The notes under the pieces are model-generated. The model saw only the letters and a list, made by a program, of their open reading frames with translations. It was not told the origin of the DNA and searched no databases. A stretch of 64,000 nt of DNA from positions 175,541 through 239,540 of the forward strand of contig CAKPCB010000001.1 in assembly GCA_934141245.1 (NCBI GenBank). Direction: 5' to 3'. Every line of letters starts with the position of its first letter. Within the stretch, counting starts at the first letter, position 1. The translations under genes were made by a program, and so were the position numbers. Below, one piece after another: positions 23,937 to 32,845 of this stretch. The DNA is from an uncultured Bacilli bacterium. Its GTDB lineage: Bacteria > Bacillota_I > Bacilli_A > RF39 > UBA660.

Positions 23937-26252
23937 ATGAAAAATAAAAATATAGTATTACTAATAATGTCCATATTATTAATACCCACAATGGTTTTTG
24001 CGAGTAATGGTGATAATGATTTTCCTGTTGTGGTTGCTTTAGCAATGGAAGCTTTTGTTTCTATCCACATGTCACTTTTTGTATTAAAGCCATTAGCTGA
24101 AATGTTTTCAAAAGAAAATAGTAAAAAGACATTTTGGATTTTGTTTGCAACACGTGTGTGGATTTTATTACTCTGTGACTTTTTTGTCAGTCCAGGTATT
24201 GCTATTATTGATTTTTTTGGATTATTCGTGGGAGTCTTAATAATTGTGCCAATTTGTTCTGCAATAACTAAAACACCAGTATTTGGTGCTAGCAATCAAG
24301 CTATTAGAACAAATACAAATGCAGAAACGACACAACCTACTAATCAAGTAAATGGTATTGAATTAAAATGTGCTAAGTGCGGTGCTGCTTTGCAAATAAC
24401 ATATAAATTTTGTACTAGTTGTGGCGAACCGTTTGATGGAAATAATGTGGTTGTCACTGAAAATGCGAATGCTGCAATACAAACGCCTCCGAAAGTTGCT
24501 GTGCTTCCTAGCAATTTTGACAGTATGTATAGTTTGAGCGAAGATAAGATGTTAGAAGAATTTATCAATAGAGAATTAACTAAAGCTGGTGTAGATAAAA
24601 CATCAAAATTAATTCCAAGCGATATTTTAAAAAGAAAAAAGATTTTAAATATCATTTTTTCTATTTTAATTTTTGTATATATAACTTTGATATTTTTCCA
24701 TTTTCCAATATACACTTATATAATTGGAATAGTAATATTATTTATTTACTTTAAGGTTACAAGAAAATATGATTTAATTAAATATTTGAAAAAGCAATTA
24801 AAAGCAAGACCAGGAGAAAAAGTTTCAAATATTGTAATGAATGTAAAAAATACATTTATTACTGATAATTCAAAAAGTGTTATTATAATAGGTATACTAG
24901 TTGCGGTTGTTCTACCTTTGATTATTTTTTCATCACCTAGAATCTTATATGAGAAAGTGGAAGGTGGCTATGCAGTAAGGTATTATATTTTTGGTTTAAC
25001 TAATTTTAAAACGGCTACGATTCCTGAAACACACAAGAATAAGAAAGTAGTTAGTTTAAGAGGTAATACATTCTCAAATATGCCATTTTTGAAAAGTGTA
25101 AGTTTGCCTGATACTGTTACTGAAATTAGAGGGCAAGCTTTTAAAAATTGTTATAAATTGACAGAAGTTAATATTCCAAAAAAATTAAAATATCTTGGTG
25201 GAGGAGCGTTTTATAATGCAAAGTCTATAAAAAAAGTAGAGTTGCCGGATACATTAACATATTTAGGTGGAGAATCATTCTATGGTGCAAAATCTCTAGA
25301 ATATGTTAAATTATCAAATAGTCTTACTGAAATAAGAGGAGATAGTTTTGAATATTGCACTTCTTTAAAAAGTATAACAATTCCTGATAACGTAACGAGA
25401 ATTGGTGGACATGCTTTTTATGGAGATACTTCTTTATCTGAAGTTTCAATTAGTGAAAATAGTAAATTAATGGAAATTGGATCATCAGCGTTTAGACAAT
25501 GCTCAAGTTTATATAATATAACTATTCCTTCTAAAACTTCTGTAAATGAGAGAGCATTTAAGGAAAGCCCAACAACGGTTAATAAATTTGGCTATAAAAT
25601 TTATGATATTGATTCTAGCGTTATAGATGATTCGAATAAAAGTGTTGAGGATTATTGGTTAGATGATTACAAAAAGTTAGCGAACAAATCAAAACATACA
25701 AGTGAAAATTATTATGTGTTTAAATCTGGTGAAACTGTTGTTTTTGACAAGTATGAGATAATTATTTCAGTACTTAGAATAAGTCAAAATGGTGAGATGA
25801 ATTATGCTGTCAACACTAGAACTAAAAAATTTGGTGCCGGTGTTTATGATAGTAACAATGTTGGAAAGAGTGGTAATAGCTATTTCTATTGGAATAATTG
25901 TAAGATTTCAATTATTGATACTGGAAGTCTAGATGAATTAAAGATAGAAATCCAAAGCGTAGATGAATTAGCTGAAAGTTTTAAGAATGCTGTTCAGATA
26001 AAGTTAACTCAAAATGAGAAATATATGATAAATAATAATACAATTGAATTAACGTATACAAGTCATAGTACAATAGCTGAGCATGAAGAGTTTTATATGT
26101 TGTTAGATGGTGTAGAAAAATGTAACATGTTGAAATGCAATCAATTTATATTGAGTAATTTACATGGCTTTGAGGAAATAAATGACGATTTTATGGTGAA
26201 GTATGTTAGTGCTGCGTGGGATTACTTGGTGTTAATAGTTTATTACAATTAA
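23937..26252 (+). CDS. Membrane protein with zinc ribbon and BspA-type leucine-rich repeats
   Basis: The 771-residue protein has N-terminal hydrophobic helices (about 4-20, 28-50, 62-85 and 90-110) and a zinc ribbon (CAKCGAALQITYKFCTSCGE, about 141-160). More helices lie near 220-265 and 310-330, and then a large outer domain. Residues about 350-540 are BspA-like LRR_5 repeats (VSLPDTVTEIRGQAFKNCYKL, KVELPDTLTYLGGESFYGAKSL), which usually mediate adhesion. The last 180 residues are unrecognised. ATG 23937 has a GAGGTG site. It is first in a four-gene operon with a radical SAM enzyme 12 bases downstream. Confidence 0.75.
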   Translation: MKNKNIVLLIMSILLIPTMVFASNGDNDFPVVVALAMEAFVSIHMSLFVLKPLAEMFSKENSKKTFWILFATRVWILLLCDFFVSPGIAIIDFFGLFVGVLIIVPICSAITKTPVFGASNQAIRTNTNAETTQPTNQVNGIELKCAKCGAALQITYKFCTSCGEPFDGNNVVVTENANAAIQTPPKVAVLPSNFDSMYSLSEDKMLEEFINRELTKAGVDKTSKLIPSDILKRKKILNIIFSILIFVYITLIFFHFPIYTYIIGIVILFIYFKVTRKYDLIKYLKKQLKARPGEKVSNIVMNVKNTFITDNSKSVIIIGILVAVVLPLIIFSSPRILYEKVEGGYAVRYYIFGLTNFKTATIPETHKNKKVVSLRGNTFSNMPFLKSVSLPDTVTEIRGQAFKNCYKLTEVNIPKKLKYLGGGAFYNAKSIKKVELPDTLTYLGGESFYGAKSLEYVKLSNSLTEIRGDSFEYCTSLKSITIPDNVTRIGGHAFYGDTSLSEVSISENSKLMEIGSSAFRQCSSLYNITIPSKTSVNERAFKESPTTVNKFGYKIYDIDSSVIDDSNKSVEDYWLDDYKKLANKSKHTSENYYVFKSGETVVFDKYEIIISVLRISQNGEMNYAVNTRTKKFGAGVYDSNNVGKSGNSYFYWNNCKISIIDTGSLDELKIEIQSVDELAESFKNAVQIKLTQNEKYMINNNTIELTYTSHSTIAEHEEFYMLLDGVEKCNMLKCNQFILSNLHGFEEINDDFMVKYVSAAWDYLVLIVYYN

Positions 26253-26264
26253 TGGGGGATTTTT

Positions 26265-28004
26265 ATGGAGTATAAATATATACATTTGTTGTATGTTCCT
26301 ACAATGGCGTGTAACATGAGTTGCAAATACTGTTATTTGGAAGATAATACGATTGATGAAAGAACTGAATATAAGCCATTAGAAACATTGGAATATGCTA
26401 TAAAAAAATTTAAGGAAAGCAATGTTATACCATTTAATATTTCCCTCCATGGCGGAGAGGTTACAACATTATCAAAAGATGACTTTCATGATTTAATACA
26501 ATATATTAGTAATTATTATAGTAACAATAAACAAATAATTGTTGATGGTGGATTTAAAATAGGCAGTCCACACATAAAAACAAATATGTATAATTTAGAA
26601 AAGCATATAGAAACAATAAAAGAGTTTAATGTTTCTATATCTGGTAGCTTAGATTTGCCATTATCACTTCATGATGAATATAGAATTACTAAAGGAAATC
26701 AAAAAACATTAAAAAGAATACTTGAAAACATTGAGTTATTAAAAGACATTCCAAATAAAAAGAAAGCATCAGCTACAATCTTTAAGGAACATTATAAATA
26801 TATTGATAAAATAATAGAAGATATTAAATTTTTACATAAAAATACTTGTCTTGATATGAATGATTTTAATTTTATGATTGGTTTTGACTATAATTCAAAT
26901 GGTATACTACATCACATGACAGAAAAAGAACAAGTTGAATTTTATAAAAGAATGCATAAAGAATTTGATGGAACTGATTTAGATTATGGTGTAAATGGTC
27001 CTTGGTTTGATGAGTTTGGACCAGAATATTGCACAAATTGTGATAATTGTGGAGAAAAGTTTTTTTTACTTGAAAAAAATGGTGATATATATTCTTGTGT
27101 TAGAGGTCAAAAAAATCCAGATTACTATTATGGAAATATATATAAAAATTCAGTTGAGGAAATATTAAATACAGCTAAAAGTAAAATATTTCTTAATCAC
27201 AATAAGCAACCATTGAATGATGAATGTACAAAATGTGGTTATTTATATATTTGTAAGACAGGTTGCCCATTTGTAAAGAATAATTATAAATCAAACAAGA
27301 GTTATACTTGCAAACTGCAACAAGTTATGTATAAAGATAGAAATTTATCAAAAGATGAATATAATGATGAATTTGTTTACGAATATGTAAAAAAAATGCG
27401 ATTAGAAGATAAAGATAAATATCTTCCAAACAAAAAACAAAATGATTATTTGTCTTTAGAAGAACTTGTTGAACAAGATAAGAACTTAAAATATATATAT
27501 GATGATAAGAGTTTCATTTTGAAAATTGATAATCAAGAATATCAATTAGCTTCACAGATTATAAAAAAATCTAGAGATATTATATATGTAACTCCAGATA
27601 GTAAGATTGAAATATGGATGAAGAAAAATTTAATTAGAGAGATGTGTGACTATCCAGAAAATAATTCATTATACATAATGTTACTAAGTGGAAATATGGT
27701 AACTTATGGTGATGAAAATAGAATGAAACAAAGACATGTTGCAACGCATCAAATATATAAAGGCACTTTAGATAATGGTAAAAAAAATAATGAATATTAT
27801 ATCTATGATCTAAAAAACATGATTGAACATTATAAAACAGAATATTCTTTTGACAAACCAAATAATATATTTTTCACAACATCATCTCTTAGAGATTATC
27901 ATTATTTAAAACAAAAAAACAACGCATATTATCATATACAAGCAATTAATTTGCCATTTCAAAATATAGAATTTTATTATTTAGATAAGGAGCTGAAAAA
28001 ATGA
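26265..28004 (+). CDS. Radical SAM/SPASM protein with long C-terminal extension
   Basis: The 579-residue enzyme binds a [4Fe-4S] cluster through CNMSCKYC (Cys16, 20, 23) and has the SISLHGGEVT-type SAM region (ISLHGGEV). A SPASM domain with auxiliary-cluster cysteines follows: CTNCDNCGEKFFLLE, IYSCVRG, CTKCGYLYICKTGC and YTCKL. This set is typical of peptide/protein maturases such as sulfatase-maturating and RiPP enzymes. About 190 C-terminal residues (390-579) are extra and unrecognised. Its stop overlaps the start of the small Ser/Gly/Asn-tailed gene (ATGA), which makes that protein a candidate substrate. Confidence 0.85.
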   Translation: MEYKYIHLLYVPTMACNMSCKYCYLEDNTIDERTEYKPLETLEYAIKKFKESNVIPFNISLHGGEVTTLSKDDFHDLIQYISNYYSNNKQIIVDGGFKIGSPHIKTNMYNLEKHIETIKEFNVSISGSLDLPLSLHDEYRITKGNQKTLKRILENIELLKDIPNKKKASATIFKEHYKYIDKIIEDIKFLHKNTCLDMNDFNFMIGFDYNSNGILHHMTEKEQVEFYKRMHKEFDGTDLDYGVNGPWFDEFGPEYCTNCDNCGEKFFLLEKNGDIYSCVRGQKNPDYYYGNIYKNSVEEILNTAKSKIFLNHNKQPLNDECTKCGYLYICKTGCPFVKNNYKSNKSYTCKLQQVMYKDRNLSKDEYNDEFVYEYVKKMRLEDKDKYLPNKKQNDYLSLEELVEQDKNLKYIYDDKSFILKIDNQEYQLASQIIKKSRDIIYVTPDSKIEIWMKKNLIREMCDYPENNSLYIMLLSGNMVTYGDENRMKQRHVATHQIYKGTLDNGKKNNEYYIYDLKNMIEHYKTEYSFDKPNNIFFTTSSLRDYHYLKQKNNAYYHIQAINLPFQNIEFYYLDKELKK

Positions 28005-28360
28005 ATAAAGAACCTGAAACCTATGAGGAATTAATTCGTTATAAAAGATGTGTGGATTTAACTTCACATTATAATTTATCACAAAAAGAATTTGATAAAA
28101 TTTATAATTATTTAGCAACATATCCACAAGCTGTTATTGTTGGTAATGAAAATACTTTAACACTTAAAGTTAATTATAAACCAGAAATCCAACCAGAAGT
28201 TATAAATGCGAAGTGTATAGATAGTAGCATAGATGGGATTAAATTATCTAATGATGCATTTACAATAATTCCTCATTATGTATCATCAAGTAGTGGTGGA
28301 TATAGTGGTGGATCATCTTCAAATAACAACAACAACAATAATAACAATAATAATAGATAG
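28001..28360 (+). CDS. Small protein with Ser/Gly/poly-Asn tail; possible rSAM substrate
   Basis: This 119-residue protein has a folded-looking N-terminal part (about 1-88, with Cys in YKRCVDLTSHYNLS and NAKCIDSS) and a low-complexity tail. The tail is VSSSSGGYSGGSSS followed by eleven Asn and a final Arg. The Asn run is coded by mixed AAC/AAT codons (28323-28355), a slippage-prone tract. It is translationally coupled to the radical SAM gene by ATGA and lies 8 bases before the Tim44-like gene. A leader-plus-tail RiPP precursor is one reading; Ser/Gly tails also occur on TPM-type membrane-associated proteins. Neither is proven. Confidence 0.6.
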   Translation: MNKEPETYEELIRYKRCVDLTSHYNLSQKEFDKIYNYLATYPQAVIVGNENTLTLKVNYKPEIQPEVINAKCIDSSIDGIKLSNDAFTIIPHYVSSSSGGYSGGSSSNNNNNNNNNNNR

Positions 28361-28368
28361 GAGGAACT

Positions 28369-29382
28369 ATGCCTTTAATATCAGACAATTTTCATAAGAA
28401 AAAATTAAAAGATTTTGGAATAAATATAAAAACAAAATATTTTGTTGGTAATAAAGTGTATGAACGAAATACCGATGATTCAATAAATGATGATATTACA
28501 TCTGGAATAAGATGTGAAAAGGATTATTATATTGGAAAGAAATTGGTCCATAAAGAAACTGAATTTGATTCAAGAATTGAATATACATTTATTTCAAAGG
28601 AAATAGAAAATAAAGAATATAAGTGTCCTAACTGTGGTATGCAATCCAAACTAAAAGACTTTGTTGATGGTTGTCCTTATTGTAGAACGTATTATAATAT
28701 TGATTACACTGATAAAGATTTAGGAAGTAAATATCACTATGATAGAGTATTGAGAAATAACTCATATAGGATTATAACTGGAATTGTTGACTTGATTATA
28801 AGTATGATTTTATGTTTTTTCTTTATCAAATCAACTTCAAGGACATTCAATGGCATTGATATTTCAAAAGTATTTATATATGGTTTGATTTTGTCTATGG
28901 TACTATATTACTTCTTTTATATTTTAGATGCTTATATTATTCTTGGTCCAATAAAAAGATATAAAGATAAACAAAATCAGAAGCAAATTGATTTTTGGGA
29001 AAAAACAAAAATAGATAAAAAGATTTTTTTCAACAATTTAAATTATGAAGTAGGGAAATATTATTATTCTAAAAAAAATATTATTGATTTTGACGTGTTG
29101 GATTATATTGAATTTGAAACCTTTACAAAAAAAGACATACAATATGTCAGAGTTTTAGCAGAAATTAGAATTGTATATTATGATATGGGGAAGTTTAAAT
29201 CAAAATTTAGTAAAGAAGAATTTATATTTAAGAAAAATCCAAATAAAGAGTTAGAATTAAAAGATGGTGCTAATATGATAAAATGTCATAATTGCGGTGC
29301 CTCAATTGATGTGACAAAGGGAGTTTGTTCTTATTGTCATACTGAAATAAAATATTTACAAGAATGGATTCTTATCATTTAA
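28369..29382 (+). CDS. Zinc-ribbon Tim44-like membrane protein, probably frameshifted at the 3' end
   Basis: The 337-residue protein has a zinc ribbon (YKCPNCGMQSKLKDFVDGCPYC, about 84-105) and two transmembrane helices (about 137-158 and 165-190). A Tim44-like alpha/beta domain follows (DVLDYIEFETFTKKDIQYVRVLAEIRIVYYD), then a second ribbon (IKCHNCGASIDVTKGVCSYC). Firmicutes Tim44-like proteins usually continue past the second ribbon with '...W-L-...'. Here the frame stops right after QEWILII, but another frame from 29378 to a stop at 29471-29473 encodes FNQYISIIFVIIGLIIYYK, a clear membrane helix. An extra base near 29370-29375 would explain this. An AGGAGG site precedes the ATG. Confidence 0.7.
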   Translation: MPLISDNFHKKKLKDFGINIKTKYFVGNKVYERNTDDSINDDITSGIRCEKDYYIGKKLVHKETEFDSRIEYTFISKEIENKEYKCPNCGMQSKLKDFVDGCPYCRTYYNIDYTDKDLGSKYHYDRVLRNNSYRIITGIVDLIISMILCFFFIKSTSRTFNGIDISKVFIYGLILSMVLYYFFYILDAYIILGPIKRYKDKQNQKQIDFWEKTKIDKKIFFNNLNYEVGKYYYSKKNIIDFDVLDYIEFETFTKKDIQYVRVLAEIRIVYYDMGKFKSKFSKEEFIFKKNPNKELELKDGANMIKCHNCGASIDVTKGVCSYCHTEIKYLQEWILII

Positions 29383-29548
29383 CCAATATATAAGTATTAT
29401 TTTTGTCATAATTGGATTAATTATTTATTATAAAAATATAAAATGTACAATATCAAAAAAGGTTGATGACTAATTTGAATACAAATAGATATTACCTTTA
29501 TATATAATAATTAGTATATTTATTTATATACTTGATGTTTTATAATGA

Positions 29549-29584
29549 AGTGCACAATATTTTAAAATATTGTGCATTTTGTTT
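29549..29584 (+). terminator. Terminator of the radical-SAM operon
   Basis: A 26-base perfect palindrome (29549-29574, arms TGCACAATATTTT / AAAATATTGTGCA) is followed by TTTTGTTTG. It can act in either direction. The rest of 29383-29671 holds only the out-of-frame membrane helix (to 29473) and AT-rich spacer. Confidence 0.75.
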
Positions 29585-29671
29585 GTTATTTATTAATAAT
29601 ATTTTATGTATATAGGATTATAAAGAAATTTAATATTAACAAGCTTATTTTGCTTGAAAGGTGTGAAAAAT

Positions 29672-31150
29672 GTGCTTGAAAATTATTTAGAAGACTATGT
29701 AAACGATTTATATGAGAAACAAAATATAGGTGTAAATAAAAAACAACAAGGATTATATACAAAAAAAGATTATTTTGAACTACTAAAACCAGTAATTGAG
29801 TTAGTTTTAAAATATAAAGATTATTCAATAGATGAGTTGAGGACTATTTTGTATGAAAAATCTAATATTAAAAACAATCTAATTGACTTTGTCTATAAAA
29901 AAGGGATGTCTCCTGGGTTGGTATTTAGTTATGGAACGAAAAGCTATAGAGAAACCATTTTAATAGGAAATAAGGAAGAAGTTTCTATAAACGAAAAAGG
30001 TGAAATTGTTCCTTCTTTGGAGGAGATGACCGAAGATACGATTTTTGACTTAGCATCAGTAACTAAAATATTTACAAGTTTGAGTATATTAAAATTAGTA
30101 GAAAACGGTATTATTAATTTAAATGATGAAATAGTAAAATATGATTCAAGATTTAAAAATTTAAAAGGAATAACTGTTTATGATTTAATTACATTTTCTG
30201 TGCCATTAAAAACAAATAAAAGGATTGACAAAGCTTATTCAAGAGAAGAAGCAGAGCAAATATTATTTGATATAGAAATTAATCAAGCGTCAACAAATAA
30301 GAAACCATATACTGATATGGGTGCAATGATATTAAAATATGTTATTGAAAGTGCTAGTGGAACAAATTATTATAATTTTATTTATGAAAATATATTGAAG
30401 CCATTAAATATGAATGATACACATGTTATAGTTCCTACTATGAAATTGAATAGAGTCTCTAGTACTAATTTGGATGGAAAATACTATAAAGATGGTAGTT
30501 TTACAATAACAACAAACATAAAGAAAGGCGTTGTATATGATTCTAAAGCTCGAATAATGGGACAGCAAGAAGGCATTTTAAGCGGACATGCAGGTCTGTT
30601 TTCTACTGTAAATGACATGACTAATTTAGCTAAAGGAATAATCTATGAACAAGTTATAAGTGATAATAGTTTGAAAATGATGATAAAGAATAGAACTGGT
30701 AAAAAATATATTGAAGATAATAAAGAAAAATATGTTCAGTATTTAGGGATGCTATGCTATAGTAAAAACCCTATATTATCAAATTCAGAATTATTTCATG
30801 CGATGAGTGGAAAATCATTTGCTTCAGCAGGATGGACGGGTACACATTTAACTGTAGATTTAATAAATGAATTATATTTCTTTATGGCTGCAAATAGATC
30901 ACATAATAGAATGACATTTATTGATTCAGCACAAAGAAACAAAATTAAAATAGATGAAAATGGTAAGAAAACAATTTTATTACCTAATGGAGATATAAAA
31001 ATAGATGCAACTAGATTTGCTTGGGATAAAGATAATGCAATTGTTCATCCAGTACTAAAATTATCTATTCAATATAAGATGTTAGGGGATGTTTATTCAT
31101 TAATCAATAATATAAATTTACAAAAGCAATATAGTATTAAAAAATTATAA
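29672..31150 (+). CDS. Serine hydrolase of the beta-lactamase/penicillin-binding fold
   Basis: The 492-residue protein has a helical N-terminal extension (about 1-75) and a class C beta-lactamase-like domain. The SxxK nucleophile is SVTK (Ser129, Lys132), and YTDMGAMILKYVIE carries the YxN-equivalent Tyr with Asp instead of Asn. The third box is SAGWTGTHLTVD. There is no signal peptide, so it acts in the cytoplasm or leaves by another route. GTG 29672 is chosen for its AAAGGTG site (GTG 29663 is possible). The C26 hydrolase gene follows by 11 bases. The substrate is probably a peptide, ester or cell-wall fragment (inference). Confidence 0.8.
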   Translation: MLENYLEDYVNDLYEKQNIGVNKKQQGLYTKKDYFELLKPVIELVLKYKDYSIDELRTILYEKSNIKNNLIDFVYKKGMSPGLVFSYGTKSYRETILIGNKEEVSINEKGEIVPSLEEMTEDTIFDLASVTKIFTSLSILKLVENGIINLNDEIVKYDSRFKNLKGITVYDLITFSVPLKTNKRIDKAYSREEAEQILFDIEINQASTNKKPYTDMGAMILKYVIESASGTNYYNFIYENILKPLNMNDTHVIVPTMKLNRVSSTNLDGKYYKDGSFTITTNIKKGVVYDSKARIMGQQEGILSGHAGLFSTVNDMTNLAKGIIYEQVISDNSLKMMIKNRTGKKYIEDNKEKYVQYLGMLCYSKNPILSNSELFHAMSGKSFASAGWTGTHLTVDLINELYFFMAANRSHNRMTFIDSAQRNKIKIDENGKKTILLPNGDIKIDATRFAWDKDNAIVHPVLKLSIQYKMLGDVYSLINNINLQKQYSIKKL

Positions 31151-31161
31151 CATAGAAAGAG

Positions 31162-31878
31162 ATGATATTTATTAAACCAATAATAGGAGTTATTGGAAGA
31201 ATAGATGTAGCTAGTGATGATGACAAAGTAGTTTGTATGTGGGAAAGTACTAGAAGAGCAATTGTAAAAAAGCACTGCATACCATTTTTGATATTGCCAA
31301 ATCAGGATCTTGAATATGGACTTTTGGAGCCGAAAGATATTCCAAATCTAACAGAAATAGAAAAAGAGGATTTAAAAAAGATTGTTGATATGTGCGATGG
31401 CTTGCTAATTCCTGGTGGTTATAAATGGTATGAATTTGATGAATTTATATATAATTATGCATTAGAAAAAAATATTCCCATTTTAGGAATATGTGTTGGT
31501 ATGCAAATGATGTGTAGGATAGATCAAAATAGAAATAGTGTTTGTGAGGATACTACTATTAAAAATAATACTAAAATTAATCACAATCAAAGAGATAAGA
31601 AGTATGTACATAGTGTAAGTATTGTTGACAATACAAAGTTATCAAAGATTATTAATAAAAACAAAATAGAAGTAAATAGTAAGCATAATTATCATGTAGA
31701 TAGAATAGTTAATTTAAAAATATCTGCATATTCATTTGATGGCTTAATAGAGGCGGTAGAATATGAAAATAAAAAATTTGTAATAGGAGTTCAATGGCAT
31801 CCAGAAACAATGCTTGATTATGATGACGATGCAAACAAAATCTTTGATGAATTTATAAACAAGTGTAAAAACAATTAG
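31162..31878 (+). CDS. Class I glutamine amidotransferase-like hydrolase (peptidase C26, PuuD-like)
   Basis: The 238-residue protein has the C26 pattern: PIIGVIGRIDV start, GLLIPGGYKWYEFDEF oxyanion loop, nucleophile Cys111 in ILGICVGMQMM, and the His-Glu pair in VIGVQWHPETM. Relatives hydrolyse gamma-glutamyl bonds such as gamma-glutamyl-GABA. The PGG loop lacks the usual following Asp-Val-Asp-Pro. The start has an AAAGAGATG site. Pairing with the serine hydrolase suggests joint breakdown of a gamma-glutamyl or cell-wall peptide. Confidence 0.8.
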   Translation: MIFIKPIIGVIGRIDVASDDDKVVCMWESTRRAIVKKHCIPFLILPNQDLEYGLLEPKDIPNLTEIEKEDLKKIVDMCDGLLIPGGYKWYEFDEFIYNYALEKNIPILGICVGMQMMCRIDQNRNSVCEDTTIKNNTKINHNQRDKKYVHSVSIVDNTKLSKIINKNKIEVNSKHNYHVDRIVNLKISAYSFDGLIEAVEYENKKFVIGVQWHPETMLDYDDDANKIFDEFINKCKNN

Positions 31879-31920
31879 TATCATATTAGTGATAATGTTT
31901 GTATCTATCTAAGTATGTAT

Positions 31921-32706
31921 CTATCTTTTTATTAACTCTAGTTTTTTATCTTCAGTAGATTTATTATTTTCTAATTGGTTTTGTCTAATCTTGTATAATT
32001 CTTCTTGACACCATTTTGGGCAATCAGAGATTCTAACAAAAGTGTTTTTGAATAGTTCCTCTTTTTTTCTAATTGATGCTAGGTATAGTACAAGTGAGTC
32101 ACATTTAAGATGATATTTATTATTAAACCCATCAGCAATTAGTCTAAAGTCACTTGCAGATTCATATTTGTTAGACAGTATTTTTACGAGACAGCTATTT
32201 ATATCAGCAAAAAAGTTTGAATTTGACGCCCTTATACTTGACGAATAAGAACCTTTATATTCCATGAATCTATACAATTCATCATATAAATTAGATAATT
32301 CTGAATATAATAGTTGTAGTATTTCATCTGTATGAACGCTTTCTGATTCAACAACGCATAAATTATCATCTTTTTTAGTAAAGCTAACCTTTTTGTAATC
32401 TCCATAATCTTCTATTAAAGTAATATTAAGACAATCAAGATTATAGTCAAATTCATCAATTATTACACCAATGTAGCCAGAAAACTTTGATTTTATTGTA
32501 TCATTAAAAAGTGATTGGTATTCTTCAACAATTTCATAATAATCATCATTAATCTTGTTTATTAATCTTGAAATGTCGTATAGAGAAATGCAATTTATGC
32601 CTTCATTATTATTAAATGTAGATAGTGATTTTATTTCATTGAGTATTTCAACATTTGAATTTAATAATTTATATTCAACACTTTTATTTTTTTCATTAGC
32701 AACCAT
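31921..32706 (-). CDS. Hypothetical protein, 261 residues
   Basis: I do not recognise this protein. It is soluble, with several long helices, an ISLYDISRLINKINDDYYEIVEEYQ segment, acidic beta-like stretches in the middle and a Lys/Glu-rich C-terminus. ATG 32706 is preferred because a GAGGTGG site lies just before it. It stands alone on the minus strand between the accessory region and dnaG, so it is probably the last accessory gene. Confidence 0.6.
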   Translation of the reverse strand: MVANEKNKSVEYKLLNSNVEILNEIKSLSTFNNNEGINCISLYDISRLINKINDDYYEIVEEYQSLFNDTIKSKFSGYIGVIIDEFDYNLDCLNITLIEDYGDYKKVSFTKKDDNLCVVESESVHTDEILQLLYSELSNLYDELYRFMEYKGSYSSSIRASNSNFFADINSCLVKILSNKYESASDFRLIADGFNNKYHLKCDSLVLYLASIRKKEELFKNTFVRISDCPKWCQEELYKIRQNQLENNKSTEDKKLELIKR

Positions 32707-32845
32707 AATCCACCTCATATAAATTTAAAATATGCCACTTATTATAACAAGAATTTAATATTTTGCAATAGGTGTTTAAGTTGATAAATTGATAGTGGTT
32801 TTTTTGTTTTCTTTAGTGTATAATACAATTTGTTGGAGGTATATT

